From NCBI GenBank assembly GCA_045129695.1, contig JBGVJZ010000034.1:1-24818 (forward strand): 24,818 nt of DNA, given 5' to 3'. Source of the DNA: Eshraghiella sp045129695 (lineage in GTDB: Bacteria; Bacillota; Clostridia; Lachnospirales; Lachnospiraceae). Under the pieces are notes generated by a model, which saw only the letters and a program-made list of their open reading frames with translations, did not search any database and was not told the origin of the DNA. Shown in pieces: positions 16,901 through 24,642 of the stretch. The translations under genes were made by a program, and so were the position numbers. Position 1 is the first letter of the stretch, and every line of letters starts with the position of its first letter.

Positions 16901-16946
16901 CAATGAGCTTACTGAGTGGGAACGCATACAATACAATATTGATTAG
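13932..16946 (+). CDS. TIR - TM - WD40-like propeller protein
   Basis: 1004 residues, with RBS AAAGGAG at 13914-13920. The TIR domain (1-160) begins YNAFISYRHTESD, with VFRDQEELPIGSDLGENI and the likely catalytic E91 in SYWVQTEIETF. A basic region KQRHKERRMRK precedes one membrane segment (180-201). Residues 205-270 are helical, LINQSKYLADTSLSLL then GDRITAGLIALEALP, a linker typical of TIR-, caspase- and NACHT-WD40 proteins. About 270-960 hold repeated short strands ending in VYVWNTDDG, LRIWDNKSQ and similar degenerate WD repeats, enough for two propellers. Charge distribution places TIR inside and the propeller outside. It is the first gene of an operon with the DHH phosphoesterase (12-bp gap). 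Likely a TIR signalling or defence protein; the output, NAD cleavage or a cyclic product, is not shown. Confidence 0.87.
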   Translation: MGYNAFISYRHTESDLYVARQVHRRLETFKVPRGVAQKIGNKKIQRVFRDQEELPIGSDLGENITKALEESEYLIVICSPQTPQSYWVQTEIETFIRLHGRDKILAVLVEGEPAESFPKQLLTDETGKPVEPLAADVRGKSRSQITSKLRTEIVRLAATILGCSYDELKQRHKERRMRKVIGVSMVISMLAVAFGIYSVYNYMAIQKNYEGKLINQSKYLADTSLSLLNKGDRITAGLIALEALPSADRDRPVVTAAQFALSQALYAYENGMELVKDRLIKHDLQVKTIRYCQNGSKLVTVDQSGNVYVWNTDDGMLNIKIAPQIDKYGTIEYVLDATLTENNTIVIVTSYEVKGLDMDGKLLWSTSISAEYIGCVIDTETEIIAGISNNIIDFIDVSEGKIIQTVDNLSKYSSFSSDAVFNQEHNMFAVAHYGDEAQKYGEISVINLDTGDCTILKTEYSYIMTLAFTLDNNITAISREHERLLDYTDEKLTAKLEKISVSNESNIWNKDVSIVVMDLWTSSADIKCRNYTSVLTNVEHDEIILTMSRAVYTFNSQTGELVSEINLTSEIASTLLADYSGLGYIVENTGTINFYNLTTGIKYDGVNVEIDRDVTEVIIKNGVLAAVIYASPDVILMKYHEGYGMECVSEYDKIVYKMDCSEDESCYVIQTGGIVEEAGYYFYSSTDNKLLAEWSIEAGDAPVESCFISNSLYAVMSGSGNIFIYNLDDNTTNCIEKTLDISTVNWILSDNHRFALAYDFDHYYLVDLKSGKITADGVVSEYINCGVISNGGKKLYANGIDNSAFCMDVDSGTINYIDEEYRLSWGSPFRKTMALSSDGRFLAVSCIDNILRIWDNKSQKTIAEIPYAGQNSSFLMFMPDDNKLLMQGDTYYLKIYDLDSKEFVFISDEQYNYIENMVVDKDVNMIALCTISEMLILNGKDFELLAYVRNGLSYMPVNGYVFNQSGDAVYRFPYMDLDMLIAEAEKQFKGNELTEWERIQYNID

Positions 16947-16958
16947 GAGAGTGTTAAT

Positions 16959-18443
16959 ATGAGATTGAGTGATTTATTACAATTTAATGATATTGTTGTG
17001 CAATGTCATAATAATCCTGATGCTGATGCAATAGCAAGTGGATTTGGAGTATATACATATTTAAAAAATAATGATAAAAATGTTCATCTTGTTTATGGAG
17101 GACCAAATAAGATTCAGAAATCCAATTTGTGTTTAATGGTAGAGACTTTGAAAATTCCTATTGAGCATGTTGAGAGCCTTAATAATCCGGAACTCCTTAT
17201 TACAGTGGATTGTCAGTATGGTGAGGGAAATGTGCAGAAATTCGAAGCGCAAAATATTGCAGTAATTGATCATCATCAGATATCCGGAGAACTCCCGGAA
17301 CTTCAGGTGGTAAGAAGCAATATTGGCGCATGTTCAACTATTGTATGGGATATGCTTAGAGCTGAGGGAATGGATGTAAGTGCGGACAGAAAACTGGCGA
17401 CTTCTTTATATTATGGACTTTTATCAGATACCAATAATTTTACTGAGGTATCCCATCCTTTGGACAAGGATTTAAGAGATGAGACTATTTTTGATAAGGC
17501 TCTTGTCACAAGATTCCGTAATACTAATCTGTCACTTAGGGAGCTTGTAATAGCCGGAAAAGCATTAATAGACTATCAATATAATGACGAATATCGTTTT
17601 TCGGTAGTTCAGGCAGAGCCGTGTGATCCAAACATTCTTGGAATGATTAGCGACCTCGTGCTTGAGGTTGATGTAGTGGACACCTGTGTTGTATACAGCA
17701 TTTTACCGAGTGGAATCAAACTATCGGTAAGAAGCTGTATTAAAGAGGTCAAAGCAAGTGAATTGGTTCAGGTAATTACAGAAGGAATAGGTTCTGGCGG
17801 AGGACATCTTATTAAAGCAGGAGGTTTTATTAAGAAAGATAAGCTTACCTGTCCAATGGAGGAAATAAGTCGGCTGTTTATAAAAAGAATGAAGGATTAT
17901 TTTGAAGATACAGAAATTATATATGCAAGTAAATATGTTACAGATTTATCTGATATGAAGCTATATCGTAAAGAATCTATCTCCATTGGTTTTGTAAAAG
18001 GAACGGATATGTTTTCGGCAGGAACACAGGTTAATGTAAGAACTTTGGAAGGAGACCTTAATGTATCAATTGAGGATGATACGCATATAATGATTGGAAT
18101 TTGTAATGAAGTATATCCAATCAAAAAAGAGAAACTGGACAGAAGCTATATTACTACTGATGAGGCATATGTCTTTGAAGGTGAATATGAGCCTACCATT
18201 AAAGAATCAATTGAAGGACTTGCAATTTCTATTATCCCTTATGCGAAGAAATGTATAGCTACCGGTGGTGTTTTGATATATGCAAAACCATTGGATCATA
18301 GGGTTAAAGTATTTACTCAGTGGGACAGAGAGAATTATATGCTTGGTCGTAAGGGCGACTACCTTGCAGTCAGAAAAGACGATTTACATGATGTTTATAT
18401 AATAGATGGAAAGATTTTCGATGATATTTACTCTGAAGTATAG
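16959..18443 (+). CDS. DHH-DHHA1 phosphoesterase (NrnA/c-di-AMP phosphodiesterase type) with C-terminal extension
   Basis: 494 residues, preceded by AGGAGAG at 16945-16951, overlapping the stop of the TIR-WD40 gene's tail. The DHH domain has HNNPDADAIAS (17-27), D84 in ITVDC, DHH at 104-106, and D157 in LLSDTNNF, the metal-binding residues. DHHA1 follows with GSGGGH at 278-283. This pair hydrolyses short RNA, pAp or cyclic dinucleotides in the cytoplasm. From about 335 to 494 is a further domain I do not recognise by name, with GRKGDYLAVRKDDLHDVY, then IIDGKIF, at its end; that motif I have seen in other Firmicutes proteins of unclear role. The usual NrnA is about 310-330 residues, so about 160 residues are extra. 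The position behind a TIR gene may mean it degrades a TIR-derived or cyclic nucleotide; this is a hypothesis. Confidence 0.88.
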   Translation: MRLSDLLQFNDIVVQCHNNPDADAIASGFGVYTYLKNNDKNVHLVYGGPNKIQKSNLCLMVETLKIPIEHVESLNNPELLITVDCQYGEGNVQKFEAQNIAVIDHHQISGELPELQVVRSNIGACSTIVWDMLRAEGMDVSADRKLATSLYYGLLSDTNNFTEVSHPLDKDLRDETIFDKALVTRFRNTNLSLRELVIAGKALIDYQYNDEYRFSVVQAEPCDPNILGMISDLVLEVDVVDTCVVYSILPSGIKLSVRSCIKEVKASELVQVITEGIGSGGGHLIKAGGFIKKDKLTCPMEEISRLFIKRMKDYFEDTEIIYASKYVTDLSDMKLYRKESISIGFVKGTDMFSAGTQVNVRTLEGDLNVSIEDDTHIMIGICNEVYPIKKEKLDRSYITTDEAYVFEGEYEPTIKESIEGLAISIIPYAKKCIATGGVLIYAKPLDHRVKVFTQWDRENYMLGRKGDYLAVRKDDLHDVYIIDGKIFDDIYSEV

Positions 18444-18474
18444 TCAGAATATATAATGCAGAAGGAGTATACTT

Positions 18475-20190
18475 ATGGAATTTTCGGCAATACAGCATTA
18501 TGCAGATAAAAGATATTGCTTTGCACTTAACGAAAAAAGATTTTTAATCAGAATTAAAACTAAAAAGGGTGACATAAGCAAAGTAGTACTTCATTACCGG
18601 GATAAATATCTGCCTGTGCGTTTTGTGGATACAAGACAGCAGATTGAAATGAAGCGGGTTGTATCGGACAGATATAATGATTATTTTGAAGCTGAAATAT
18701 CATTTGATGTTATCTGTTTAAGGTATTTTTTTGAACTGATGGATATAAATGGTAATCGTAAGTATTATGGCAATCATGAATTCCATGATGAAATTATTGA
18801 TAATAATGACAGAATGTTTGATTGTCCGCAGAATTTGAGAGAGGAAGAGCAGTTCCATATACCGGAGTGGGCACAGAATAAAGTTGTGTATCAGATTTTT
18901 CCGTCAAGATTCGCTACTACACATAACATACCTAAGGAAGAATGGTACAAGACACCTATAGGTATGTTTGATGACCTGAAAGGCAATTTGCGTGGAATAA
19001 TTGAACATCTGGAGCATATTAAGAAGCTTGGAATTGAGGTTATATATATGACACCGATTTTCCGCTCAAATTCAACTCATAAATATGATACGATTAATTA
19101 TTATGAAATTGACCCGTCATTTGGAACGAAGGAGGATTTAAAGCTACTTGTGGAAAAAGCCCATTCTATGGGAATAAAAGTAATTCTTGATGGTGTGTTC
19201 AATCATTCCTCAACACAGTTTTTTGCATTTGCTGATATAATTGAGAAAGAGGAAAAGTCACAATATCTTGACTGGTATTATATAGATGGTTTTCCACTTA
19301 AAATGGAATATAGGGAGAAGCCTAATTATCTCTGTTTCGGATATTTTTTCAAAATGCCTAAACTAAATCTTAAGAATCCGGAAGTGGAAGACTATTTTAT
19401 TAAAGTTGGTCTCCATTGGATTAGGGAAGTTGGAATTGACGGTTGGAGGCTGGATGTTGGGGATGAAGTGTCACACGGATTTTGGAAAAAATTTCGTGAG
19501 GCAATCAAAAGAGAAAAAAGTGATGCTCTGATTATTGGGGAAATATGGCATTATGCGGGAGATTTTCTGGAAGGCGATGAGTGGGACAGTGTTATGAATT
19601 ATCCTTTTTACCTTTCTGTTATAGATTTTGTTGCAGATGGAAGAATTAAGCCATCGGAATTTCTTGGGAATGCAGGTTTCCTGAGAGGAAATCTGCATCC
19701 TGATTGTTATAATAGTCTGCTTAATCTTATTGACAGCCATGACACACCGAGATTTATGCATCTGTGTCATAACAGCAGAAAGAAGCATAGGCTTGCGGCG
19801 GCGTTGCAGTTACTTAGTCCGGGAATGCCAATGATATATTATGGTGATGAATTTGGAATGAAAGGAGCACATGACCCTGATTGCAGACGAGGTATGCTGT
19901 GGGATGAGGAGTATCAGGACAAAAAGACCTTTGCCTGGTATTGTATACTTATCAGAGTTCGTAAAGAGAACCCATGTATTACCTTGGGTGAGATTGTGTA
20001 TGACGGAACGGATGATGATAAAGGCTTAATTGTTCAGACCAGAAGATACGATGATAAAGAGCTTACTCTTGTATTTCATAATCAGAATAAAATGGTTGAA
20101 CTTCCTGAATTTAAGGGGCATCTTAATCTTCTTACAGGTAAGAAATTTACCGGTATTGTGAAGCCATATGAGACATTAGTACTTCAATAA
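18475..20190 (+). CDS. GH13 alpha-amylase family enzyme (neopullulanase/cyclomaltodextrinase type)
   Basis: 571 residues; AGAAGGAG at 18461-18468 precedes the ATG. An N-terminal beta domain (1-125) as in GH13_20 enzymes leads into the catalytic barrel: VYQIFPSRF near 139, region I DGVFNH at 239-244, region II GWRLDV with nucleophile D327, region III GEIW with acid E356, and region IV DSHD with D423. The beta domain, the LKGNLRGI segment and the length fit cyclomaltodextrinase/neopullulanase rather than alpha-amylase. There is no signal peptide, so it degrades imported maltodextrins inside the cell. It lies 31 bases after the DHH gene in the same direction and may be cotranscribed with the TIR operon, or be read from its own promoter. 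It converges on the PBP gene with a hairpin between. Confidence 0.93.
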   Translation: MEFSAIQHYADKRYCFALNEKRFLIRIKTKKGDISKVVLHYRDKYLPVRFVDTRQQIEMKRVVSDRYNDYFEAEISFDVICLRYFFELMDINGNRKYYGNHEFHDEIIDNNDRMFDCPQNLREEEQFHIPEWAQNKVVYQIFPSRFATTHNIPKEEWYKTPIGMFDDLKGNLRGIIEHLEHIKKLGIEVIYMTPIFRSNSTHKYDTINYYEIDPSFGTKEDLKLLVEKAHSMGIKVILDGVFNHSSTQFFAFADIIEKEEKSQYLDWYYIDGFPLKMEYREKPNYLCFGYFFKMPKLNLKNPEVEDYFIKVGLHWIREVGIDGWRLDVGDEVSHGFWKKFREAIKREKSDALIIGEIWHYAGDFLEGDEWDSVMNYPFYLSVIDFVADGRIKPSEFLGNAGFLRGNLHPDCYNSLLNLIDSHDTPRFMHLCHNSRKKHRLAAALQLLSPGMPMIYYGDEFGMKGAHDPDCRRGMLWDEEYQDKKTFAWYCILIRVRKENPCITLGEIVYDGTDDDKGLIVQTRRYDDKELTLVFHNQNKMVELPEFKGHLNLLTGKKFTGIVKPYETLVLQ

Positions 20191-20208
20191 ATAACATGTA
20201 AATATTAA

Positions 20209-20254
20209 AACAGCAGATAGCCAAATCTTACATTAAGATAAGGTATCTGCTGTT
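20209..20254. terminator. Bidirectional terminator hairpin with nested inner stem
   Basis: The outer stem AACAGCAGATA (20209-20219) pairs with TATCTGCTGTT (20244-20254), with adjacent CC/GG pairing and one bulge. An inner stem ATCTTA (20225-20230) pairs with TAAGAT (20234-20239) around CAT. It lies between the stops of two convergent genes. Tails are AT-rich, T4 on the minus side, without a strong T-run on the plus side. Confidence 0.65.
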
Positions 20255-20267
20255 ATTGATTGATTAA

Positions 20268-22865
20268 TTAATCATCATCTTTTTTGGTAGAAGTTTCTTT
20301 TTCAGAAGTCTCCTTCTCGGAATCTTTACCGCTATTGGATTTAGTGTGTTTCTCACATGTATCTTCAAGGAATTCATCAGTAACGGCATATTCTCTGTCA
20401 GTAACCTCATATTCATCTGTATCGTACTTAGGTAAATCCTTATATATGCGGATAACTGTTTTTTTATCACTTTCAGGACAATCCTCACCGGCAATCTGCT
20501 CAGAATCTGTACAAATTGTTACCTTCATATGAACATTACATGCACTGGTAGGTTCTTTACCCTTAATAAAATAATCAGTGGTAACACGACTGCCTCTAGG
20601 GTCACAGTCGCATAAGCCTTCTACGGCAAGTAGTCCTGAATCCTTACAAATCTTAACTGAGGTGACATTATCAGGTATCGTAGGGAAAGGTGATTCCAAG
20701 CCTTCATTAATTTCCTTAAGTATATCAGTCCATATATATAAATATGCCAATGATCTGTTTGTATCATATGCTCTGTTATCGTCAAATCCACTCCAGACAC
20801 CAACAGTATAATTGGAAGAAAAACCAATTATCCATTTATCAGTGTCATTCTGGCTGGTACCTGACTTGGCAGCATAAAATTTGTTATCAAGCGGAACGCC
20901 CTTTACTGTACCATCAGTTATTACGGAACGCATCATGCTGGAAACCATAAAAGCAGTCGATTCTTTAATGACCTGAGTCGAGTTAATATCAGTATTATCA
21001 AGAATTATATTTCCGTTGTGATCAAGAACCTTGGTATACAGTTTAGGTTCAATATACTGCCCTTTGTTGGCAAAAGTGGTATATGCGGCAGTCATTTCAA
21101 AATTAGTTACACTACAGGTTCCAAGAGCAACAGGGAGATAGTAATCATTTGCTGTAAGTGTTGAAATTCCAAATTTCTCAGCATAAGCAAGTCCGGTTGA
21201 AACTCCTACATTTGATAAAAGCTTGATTGCAGGAATGTTTCTTGATTCAGCAAGAGCCTGTCTTAAAGTTACATATCCCTTATATATATCATCATTATTT
21301 CTGACAAGCTGGCCTGATTCATAATAGTATGGCTCATCATCAATTACCATTCCCGGTGTTGCACCTGTTGTATCAATTGCCGGCGCATATACCGCAAGAG
21401 GTTTAAATGTGGAGCCTGCCTGACGCTTGGTTCCTGTAGAACGGTTAAGCACAAGACTCTGGGTCTTCTCGCCTCTGCCGCCAAGAATTGCCCTTACACA
21501 GCCGGTTTCGTTCTCAATTACAGTTATGGAAATCTGCGGCTCAAGCGTATAAATTATTGATTCACTGCCTTCAATAAAGCTTCCCTCGTTGTTAGATAGA
21601 ATATACGCTTTATATTCATCAATATATGCCTGAGCCTGCTCTTTGCTGTCGAATGAATTAATGAAATTACTGTCATACTTCTGCTGAAGATACTTAACTA
21701 AAGAAGAATCAGTAAAAGTAATAACACTGCTGTCGGCAGGCTTGAACTGTATGCGGTAGGAGATTGTGTAATATACATAATCATTCCAGTAGGAAGGATC
21801 ATTAGCAGTTTCCTCTACAATTTTCTGAATATTGGAATCTTCACATGAGTAAATTGACAAACCGCCTCTGTAGACAACGTTGTATGCCTGTGTATAGGTG
21901 TAGCCCTTTTGTGTCATTAAATCTTCCATTATCTGTTGCACAAGAGCGTCATTATAATATGAATATGCGGATGAACCTGATGAACTTGTGTTGTTCATTA
22001 TACGGTCATATACACTATCAGCAAGAGCCTCATTATATTCCTCTGTTGTAATCATATCCTGTTCAAGCATATTGTTAAGAACAATCTTACGTCTCTCGGC
22101 ATTGTTCTCGGGATGGCGAATTGGATCATATCTATATGGATTACTGGTGGTCGCAGCAATAACCGCACACTCTGAAAGAGTAAGTTCAGAAACATCTTTA
22201 TTAAAGTAATTAATAGAAGCCGACTGTACACCCAGATTGTTATTACTGAGGTTAATCGTATTTAAATAATTTTCCAGAATAATATCCTTATTGTTAACAT
22301 CCTCTTCAAGCTTAAGGGCAAGGTACTGCTCCTGTATTTTACGCTTGAGGCGGTCACTTAAACTGTCTTCATTCTCGACAGAAAAAACCGTATTTTTAAT
22401 TAACTGCTGAGTAATTGTGCTGGCACCCTGAGTAAATCTAAAATTATTGGTGACGCCAATATATGCAGCTCTTATGATACCTTTTGCGTCAATACCATTA
22501 TGTTCATAAAAACGGGAATCCTCAATTGCAATAAAAGCGTTTTTAAGATTCTGGGGAATTTCATCAAAGGTAACATAAATTCTGTTGGCACCTGAGGCAA
22601 CAAGTGTCTCTACTTCTATTCCGTTACAGTCATAAACGGTAGTTTTGTACTGTGAAGGCGTTACATCATTAAGTGTAATTTCCGGGGCAGTTTCAATAAT
22701 TCCTTTAATTGCACCCGCAGCCATACAGATAACACTTATCATTCCAAAAACACAAATAATTATGAAAAAACGGAACATATATACCAAAGCCTTGGTTCCC
22801 ATTCGCTTTTTGTGTGACGCAAGGGCTTTTTGCCTGGATTTAATGCTGTTACTGCTATAATTCAT
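20268..22865 (-). CDS. Class A penicillin-binding protein (glycosyltransferase-transpeptidase)
   Basis: 865 residues from the ATG at 22865, which has RBS AGAGGT on the minus strand; a TTG at 22886 would add seven residues but lacks one. A basic N-terminus (SRQKALASHKKRMGTK) precedes a membrane segment at about 28-52. The GT51 domain covers about 75-260 with EDSRFYEHNGID (about 113-124) and GASTITQQLIKN. The transpeptidase domain has S485-T-F-K (approximate), SRN near 541 and KSGTS near 667, all intact. The C-terminus ends in a Lys/Glu/Ser-rich tail. It polymerises lipid II and cross-links peptides on the outer side of the membrane. A weak minus-strand -10 (TATACT, 22914-22919) is present. It belongs to the PBP1a group by layout. 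Not linked to the signalling genes except by position. Confidence 0.95.
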   Translation of the reverse strand: MNYSSNSIKSRQKALASHKKRMGTKALVYMFRFFIIICVFGMISVICMAAGAIKGIIETAPEITLNDVTPSQYKTTVYDCNGIEVETLVASGANRIYVTFDEIPQNLKNAFIAIEDSRFYEHNGIDAKGIIRAAYIGVTNNFRFTQGASTITQQLIKNTVFSVENEDSLSDRLKRKIQEQYLALKLEEDVNNKDIILENYLNTINLSNNNLGVQSASINYFNKDVSELTLSECAVIAATTSNPYRYDPIRHPENNAERRKIVLNNMLEQDMITTEEYNEALADSVYDRIMNNTSSSGSSAYSYYNDALVQQIMEDLMTQKGYTYTQAYNVVYRGGLSIYSCEDSNIQKIVEETANDPSYWNDYVYYTISYRIQFKPADSSVITFTDSSLVKYLQQKYDSNFINSFDSKEQAQAYIDEYKAYILSNNEGSFIEGSESIIYTLEPQISITVIENETGCVRAILGGRGEKTQSLVLNRSTGTKRQAGSTFKPLAVYAPAIDTTGATPGMVIDDEPYYYESGQLVRNNDDIYKGYVTLRQALAESRNIPAIKLLSNVGVSTGLAYAEKFGISTLTANDYYLPVALGTCSVTNFEMTAAYTTFANKGQYIEPKLYTKVLDHNGNIILDNTDINSTQVIKESTAFMVSSMMRSVITDGTVKGVPLDNKFYAAKSGTSQNDTDKWIIGFSSNYTVGVWSGFDDNRAYDTNRSLAYLYIWTDILKEINEGLESPFPTIPDNVTSVKICKDSGLLAVEGLCDCDPRGSRVTTDYFIKGKEPTSACNVHMKVTICTDSEQIAGEDCPESDKKTVIRIYKDLPKYDTDEYEVTDREYAVTDEFLEDTCEKHTKSNSGKDSEKETSEKETSTKKDDD

Positions 22866-22979
22866 ACTTATACCTCTTATATACAAAATAAAACCTGCTA
22901 TTTACCAAAGAACAGTATAACAAAAAAACTCTGATAAATAAAGAAAATCAATGAAAAATAAGAAATCTGTAACAAAGTA

Positions 22980-23010
22980 TTAACAAATATTATGTAATTA
23001 ATGCTATAAT
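22980..23010 (+). promoter_or_regulatory. Promoter of the YigZ gene, extended -10
   Basis: TTAACA (22980-22985) and TGCTATAAT (23002-23010), an extended -10, are 19 bases apart measured to TATAAT. The spacing is long but the extended -10 can compensate. The distance to the ATG at 23041 is about 30 bases with GGAGGG in between. Confidence 0.55.
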
Positions 23011-23040
23011 CAGATAAGAATTTTACTTTTGGAGGGTTTT

Positions 23041-23664
23041 ATGCCGGGAACAATTGTTGTTAAAAAAGGTGGAGAGGGATTATATGAGGAGAAAAAGTCC
23101 CGTTTTATTGCACAGGTCTATGCTGTGAACAGTGAAGAAGAAGCGGGTGCTTATATTGAGGCAGCAAGAAAGAAATACTGGGATGCAAGGCATAACTGTT
23201 ATGCATTTGTTATCGGCAAAAACGGAGAGATATCCAGATGCAGCGATGACGGAGAACCATCAGGAACAGCCGGAAAGCCTATTTTGGAGCTTATAACGGG
23301 AAGGGGAGCCTATAATTGTCTTGTTATTGTAACAAGATATTTTGGCGGAACTCTGCTCGGAACAGGCGGTCTTGTCCGTGCATATACGAAGTCAGCCAGG
23401 GATGCACTTGAAAACAGCATCATGGCACGTATTATTGACGGTGAACAGTATAGTGTAGTCACTGATTATTCTTTTGTATCCAAAATCCAGAAAATAGCAG
23501 AAGATATTAATGGATTTATTACAAATACGGAGTATGCTGAGAAAGTCCGGTTTACAATACAGATAGAGAAAAATAATGATTTAGGGAGATGTATTACTGA
23601 AGGTACCAATGGAAAAGCCACAGTCAGCAAAGACTGTGACCTTCCAATTGAACTTCCTATTTGA
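23041..23664 (+). CDS. YigZ/IMPACT family protein
   Basis: 207 residues. The start at 23041 is chosen because GGAGGG (23031-23036) lies directly upstream; the TTG at 23029 precedes the site. The IMPACT N-terminal domain (about 10-125) shows EKKSRFIAQ, ARHNCYAFVIG, DDGEPSGTAGKPIL and TRYFGGTLLGTGGLVRAY, all conserved family landmarks. A DUF1949-like C-terminal domain follows (about 135-205). The family is linked in eukaryotes to GCN2 regulation; in bacteria its role is unsettled. It is soluble. Its stop overlaps the stop of the convergent PAP2 gene by eight bases, so no room remains for a terminator between them. Confidence 0.93.
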   Translation: MPGTIVVKKGGEGLYEEKKSRFIAQVYAVNSEEEAGAYIEAARKKYWDARHNCYAFVIGKNGEISRCSDDGEPSGTAGKPILELITGRGAYNCLVIVTRYFGGTLLGTGGLVRAYTKSARDALENSIMARIIDGEQYSVVTDYSFVSKIQKIAEDINGFITNTEYAEKVRFTIQIEKNNDLGRCITEGTNGKATVSKDCDLPIELPI

Positions 23665-24547
23665 AAAACTTCTTTATAATTATTGGGAAAATACCTACAA
23701 TCCATAAAACAGCAATAACATAGCGTAAAACATTTACGATGATAAGGTCTTCTCCGAAAATCCATTTAGGAGCTGATTTCAGCAATAATGCAATTCCGAT
23801 ACCTATTGCCATCTTAAGAATCTGTTTCCATACGGATTTGGTGGCTTTAGGGTCAAAATTGACAAAGGTTACTTCGATGAACCAGCCGATTCCAAAGCCG
23901 ATTCCGGCACCAGCTGCTTTAAAGCAGTCCATTGCAAGTTCAGCAGTACTTTTTCCGCTTGCAACAACATAATATGAATAACCGATTAACGCAAGGGAAA
24001 TAATCTCAATTGCTATAAAAACGATAACATTGGTAGTTTTGGTTGCTTTAAAATGTTCAAAAGCATAATTAACTGCAAAGGAAACTATGACCGTGATTCC
24101 AAATGCGACAAGAACATCCATAGGAGTATGACATCCAAGATACATTCTTGTAAACATGACAAGGGCAATTAATGCAAAACCCACAATATACAGCCATGTC
24201 TTTTTGAAATGAAAAGCAAGTGATGAGAATAATCCGGTTGAACTCTGGGTATGTCCGCTTGGAAATGAATATCCGCTGGCTCCTTCTCTGGCTGATTCAA
24301 CAGGATAAAGTCTTGAGTCCTTAATCCAGGGACGATCAATCCTGCATGCAATTTTTAAACCCTGAACAGCAAGCCCTGATATAAAATATGTAAAGCACAG
24401 CTTGTAGGCTGTCTTCTTATCAAGGCACCAGAAAAACAGGCAAAGAACACCTATTACAACCACTTCGCTTCCTATATTTGTCAGAAGACTGATAATAGTG
24501 TCAAGAACAGGGTTCCTTAATTCCTGAAGAAAATATAAAAAATCCAT
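23657..24547 (-). CDS. PAP2-family membrane phosphatase
   Basis: 296 residues with six or more membrane segments and the three phosphatase motifs: K65-x6-R72-P73 in KIACRIDRP, PSGH at 96-99 in YSFPSGHTQSS, and R134 to H140 to D144 in TRMYLGCHTPMD, where the usual serine before arginine is threonine. Such enzymes remove phosphate from undecaprenyl pyrophosphate or other lipid phosphates on the outer leaflet. The second half (about 165-296) adds membrane segments (AGIGFGIGWFIE, ALLLKSAPKWIFGEDL) beyond the usual 200-residue domain, a known long variant. RBS AGAGGA is placed before the ATG on the minus strand, and a good promoter lies 40-70 bases upstream. The stop overlaps the YigZ stop by eight bases, tail to tail. 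Confidence 0.9.
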   Translation of the reverse strand: MDFLYFLQELRNPVLDTIISLLTNIGSEVVVIGVLCLFFWCLDKKTAYKLCFTYFISGLAVQGLKIACRIDRPWIKDSRLYPVESAREGASGYSFPSGHTQSSTGLFSSLAFHFKKTWLYIVGFALIALVMFTRMYLGCHTPMDVLVAFGITVIVSFAVNYAFEHFKATKTTNVIVFIAIEIISLALIGYSYYVVASGKSTAELAMDCFKAAGAGIGFGIGWFIEVTFVNFDPKATKSVWKQILKMAIGIGIALLLKSAPKWIFGEDLIIVNVLRYVIAVLWIVGIFPIIIKKFFK

Positions 24548-24588
24548 AAAAATCCTCTTTCCTAGTAATTATTTTTTTTCATTCGTTT

Positions 24589-24617
24589 ATTATATACTAA
24601 ATATTATTTTACGTCTA
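24589..24617 (-). promoter_or_regulatory. Promoter of the PAP2 gene
   Basis: On the minus strand, TAGACG (24617 to 24612) and TATAAT (24594 to 24589) are 17 bases apart. The -10 is perfect and the -35 matches four of six. Transcription would start near 24582, giving a leader of about 35 bases. Confidence 0.6.
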
Positions 24618-24636
24618 TCGGATTTTGAAGTATAAT
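24608..24636 (+). promoter_or_regulatory. Rightward promoter overlapping the PAP2 promoter -35
   Basis: TTTACG (24608-24613) and a perfect TATAAT (24631-24636) are 17 bases apart. The -35 overlaps that of the leftward PAP2 promoter by two bases, so the two promoters would compete for polymerase. Confidence 0.5.
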
Positions 24637-24642
24637 TATATT

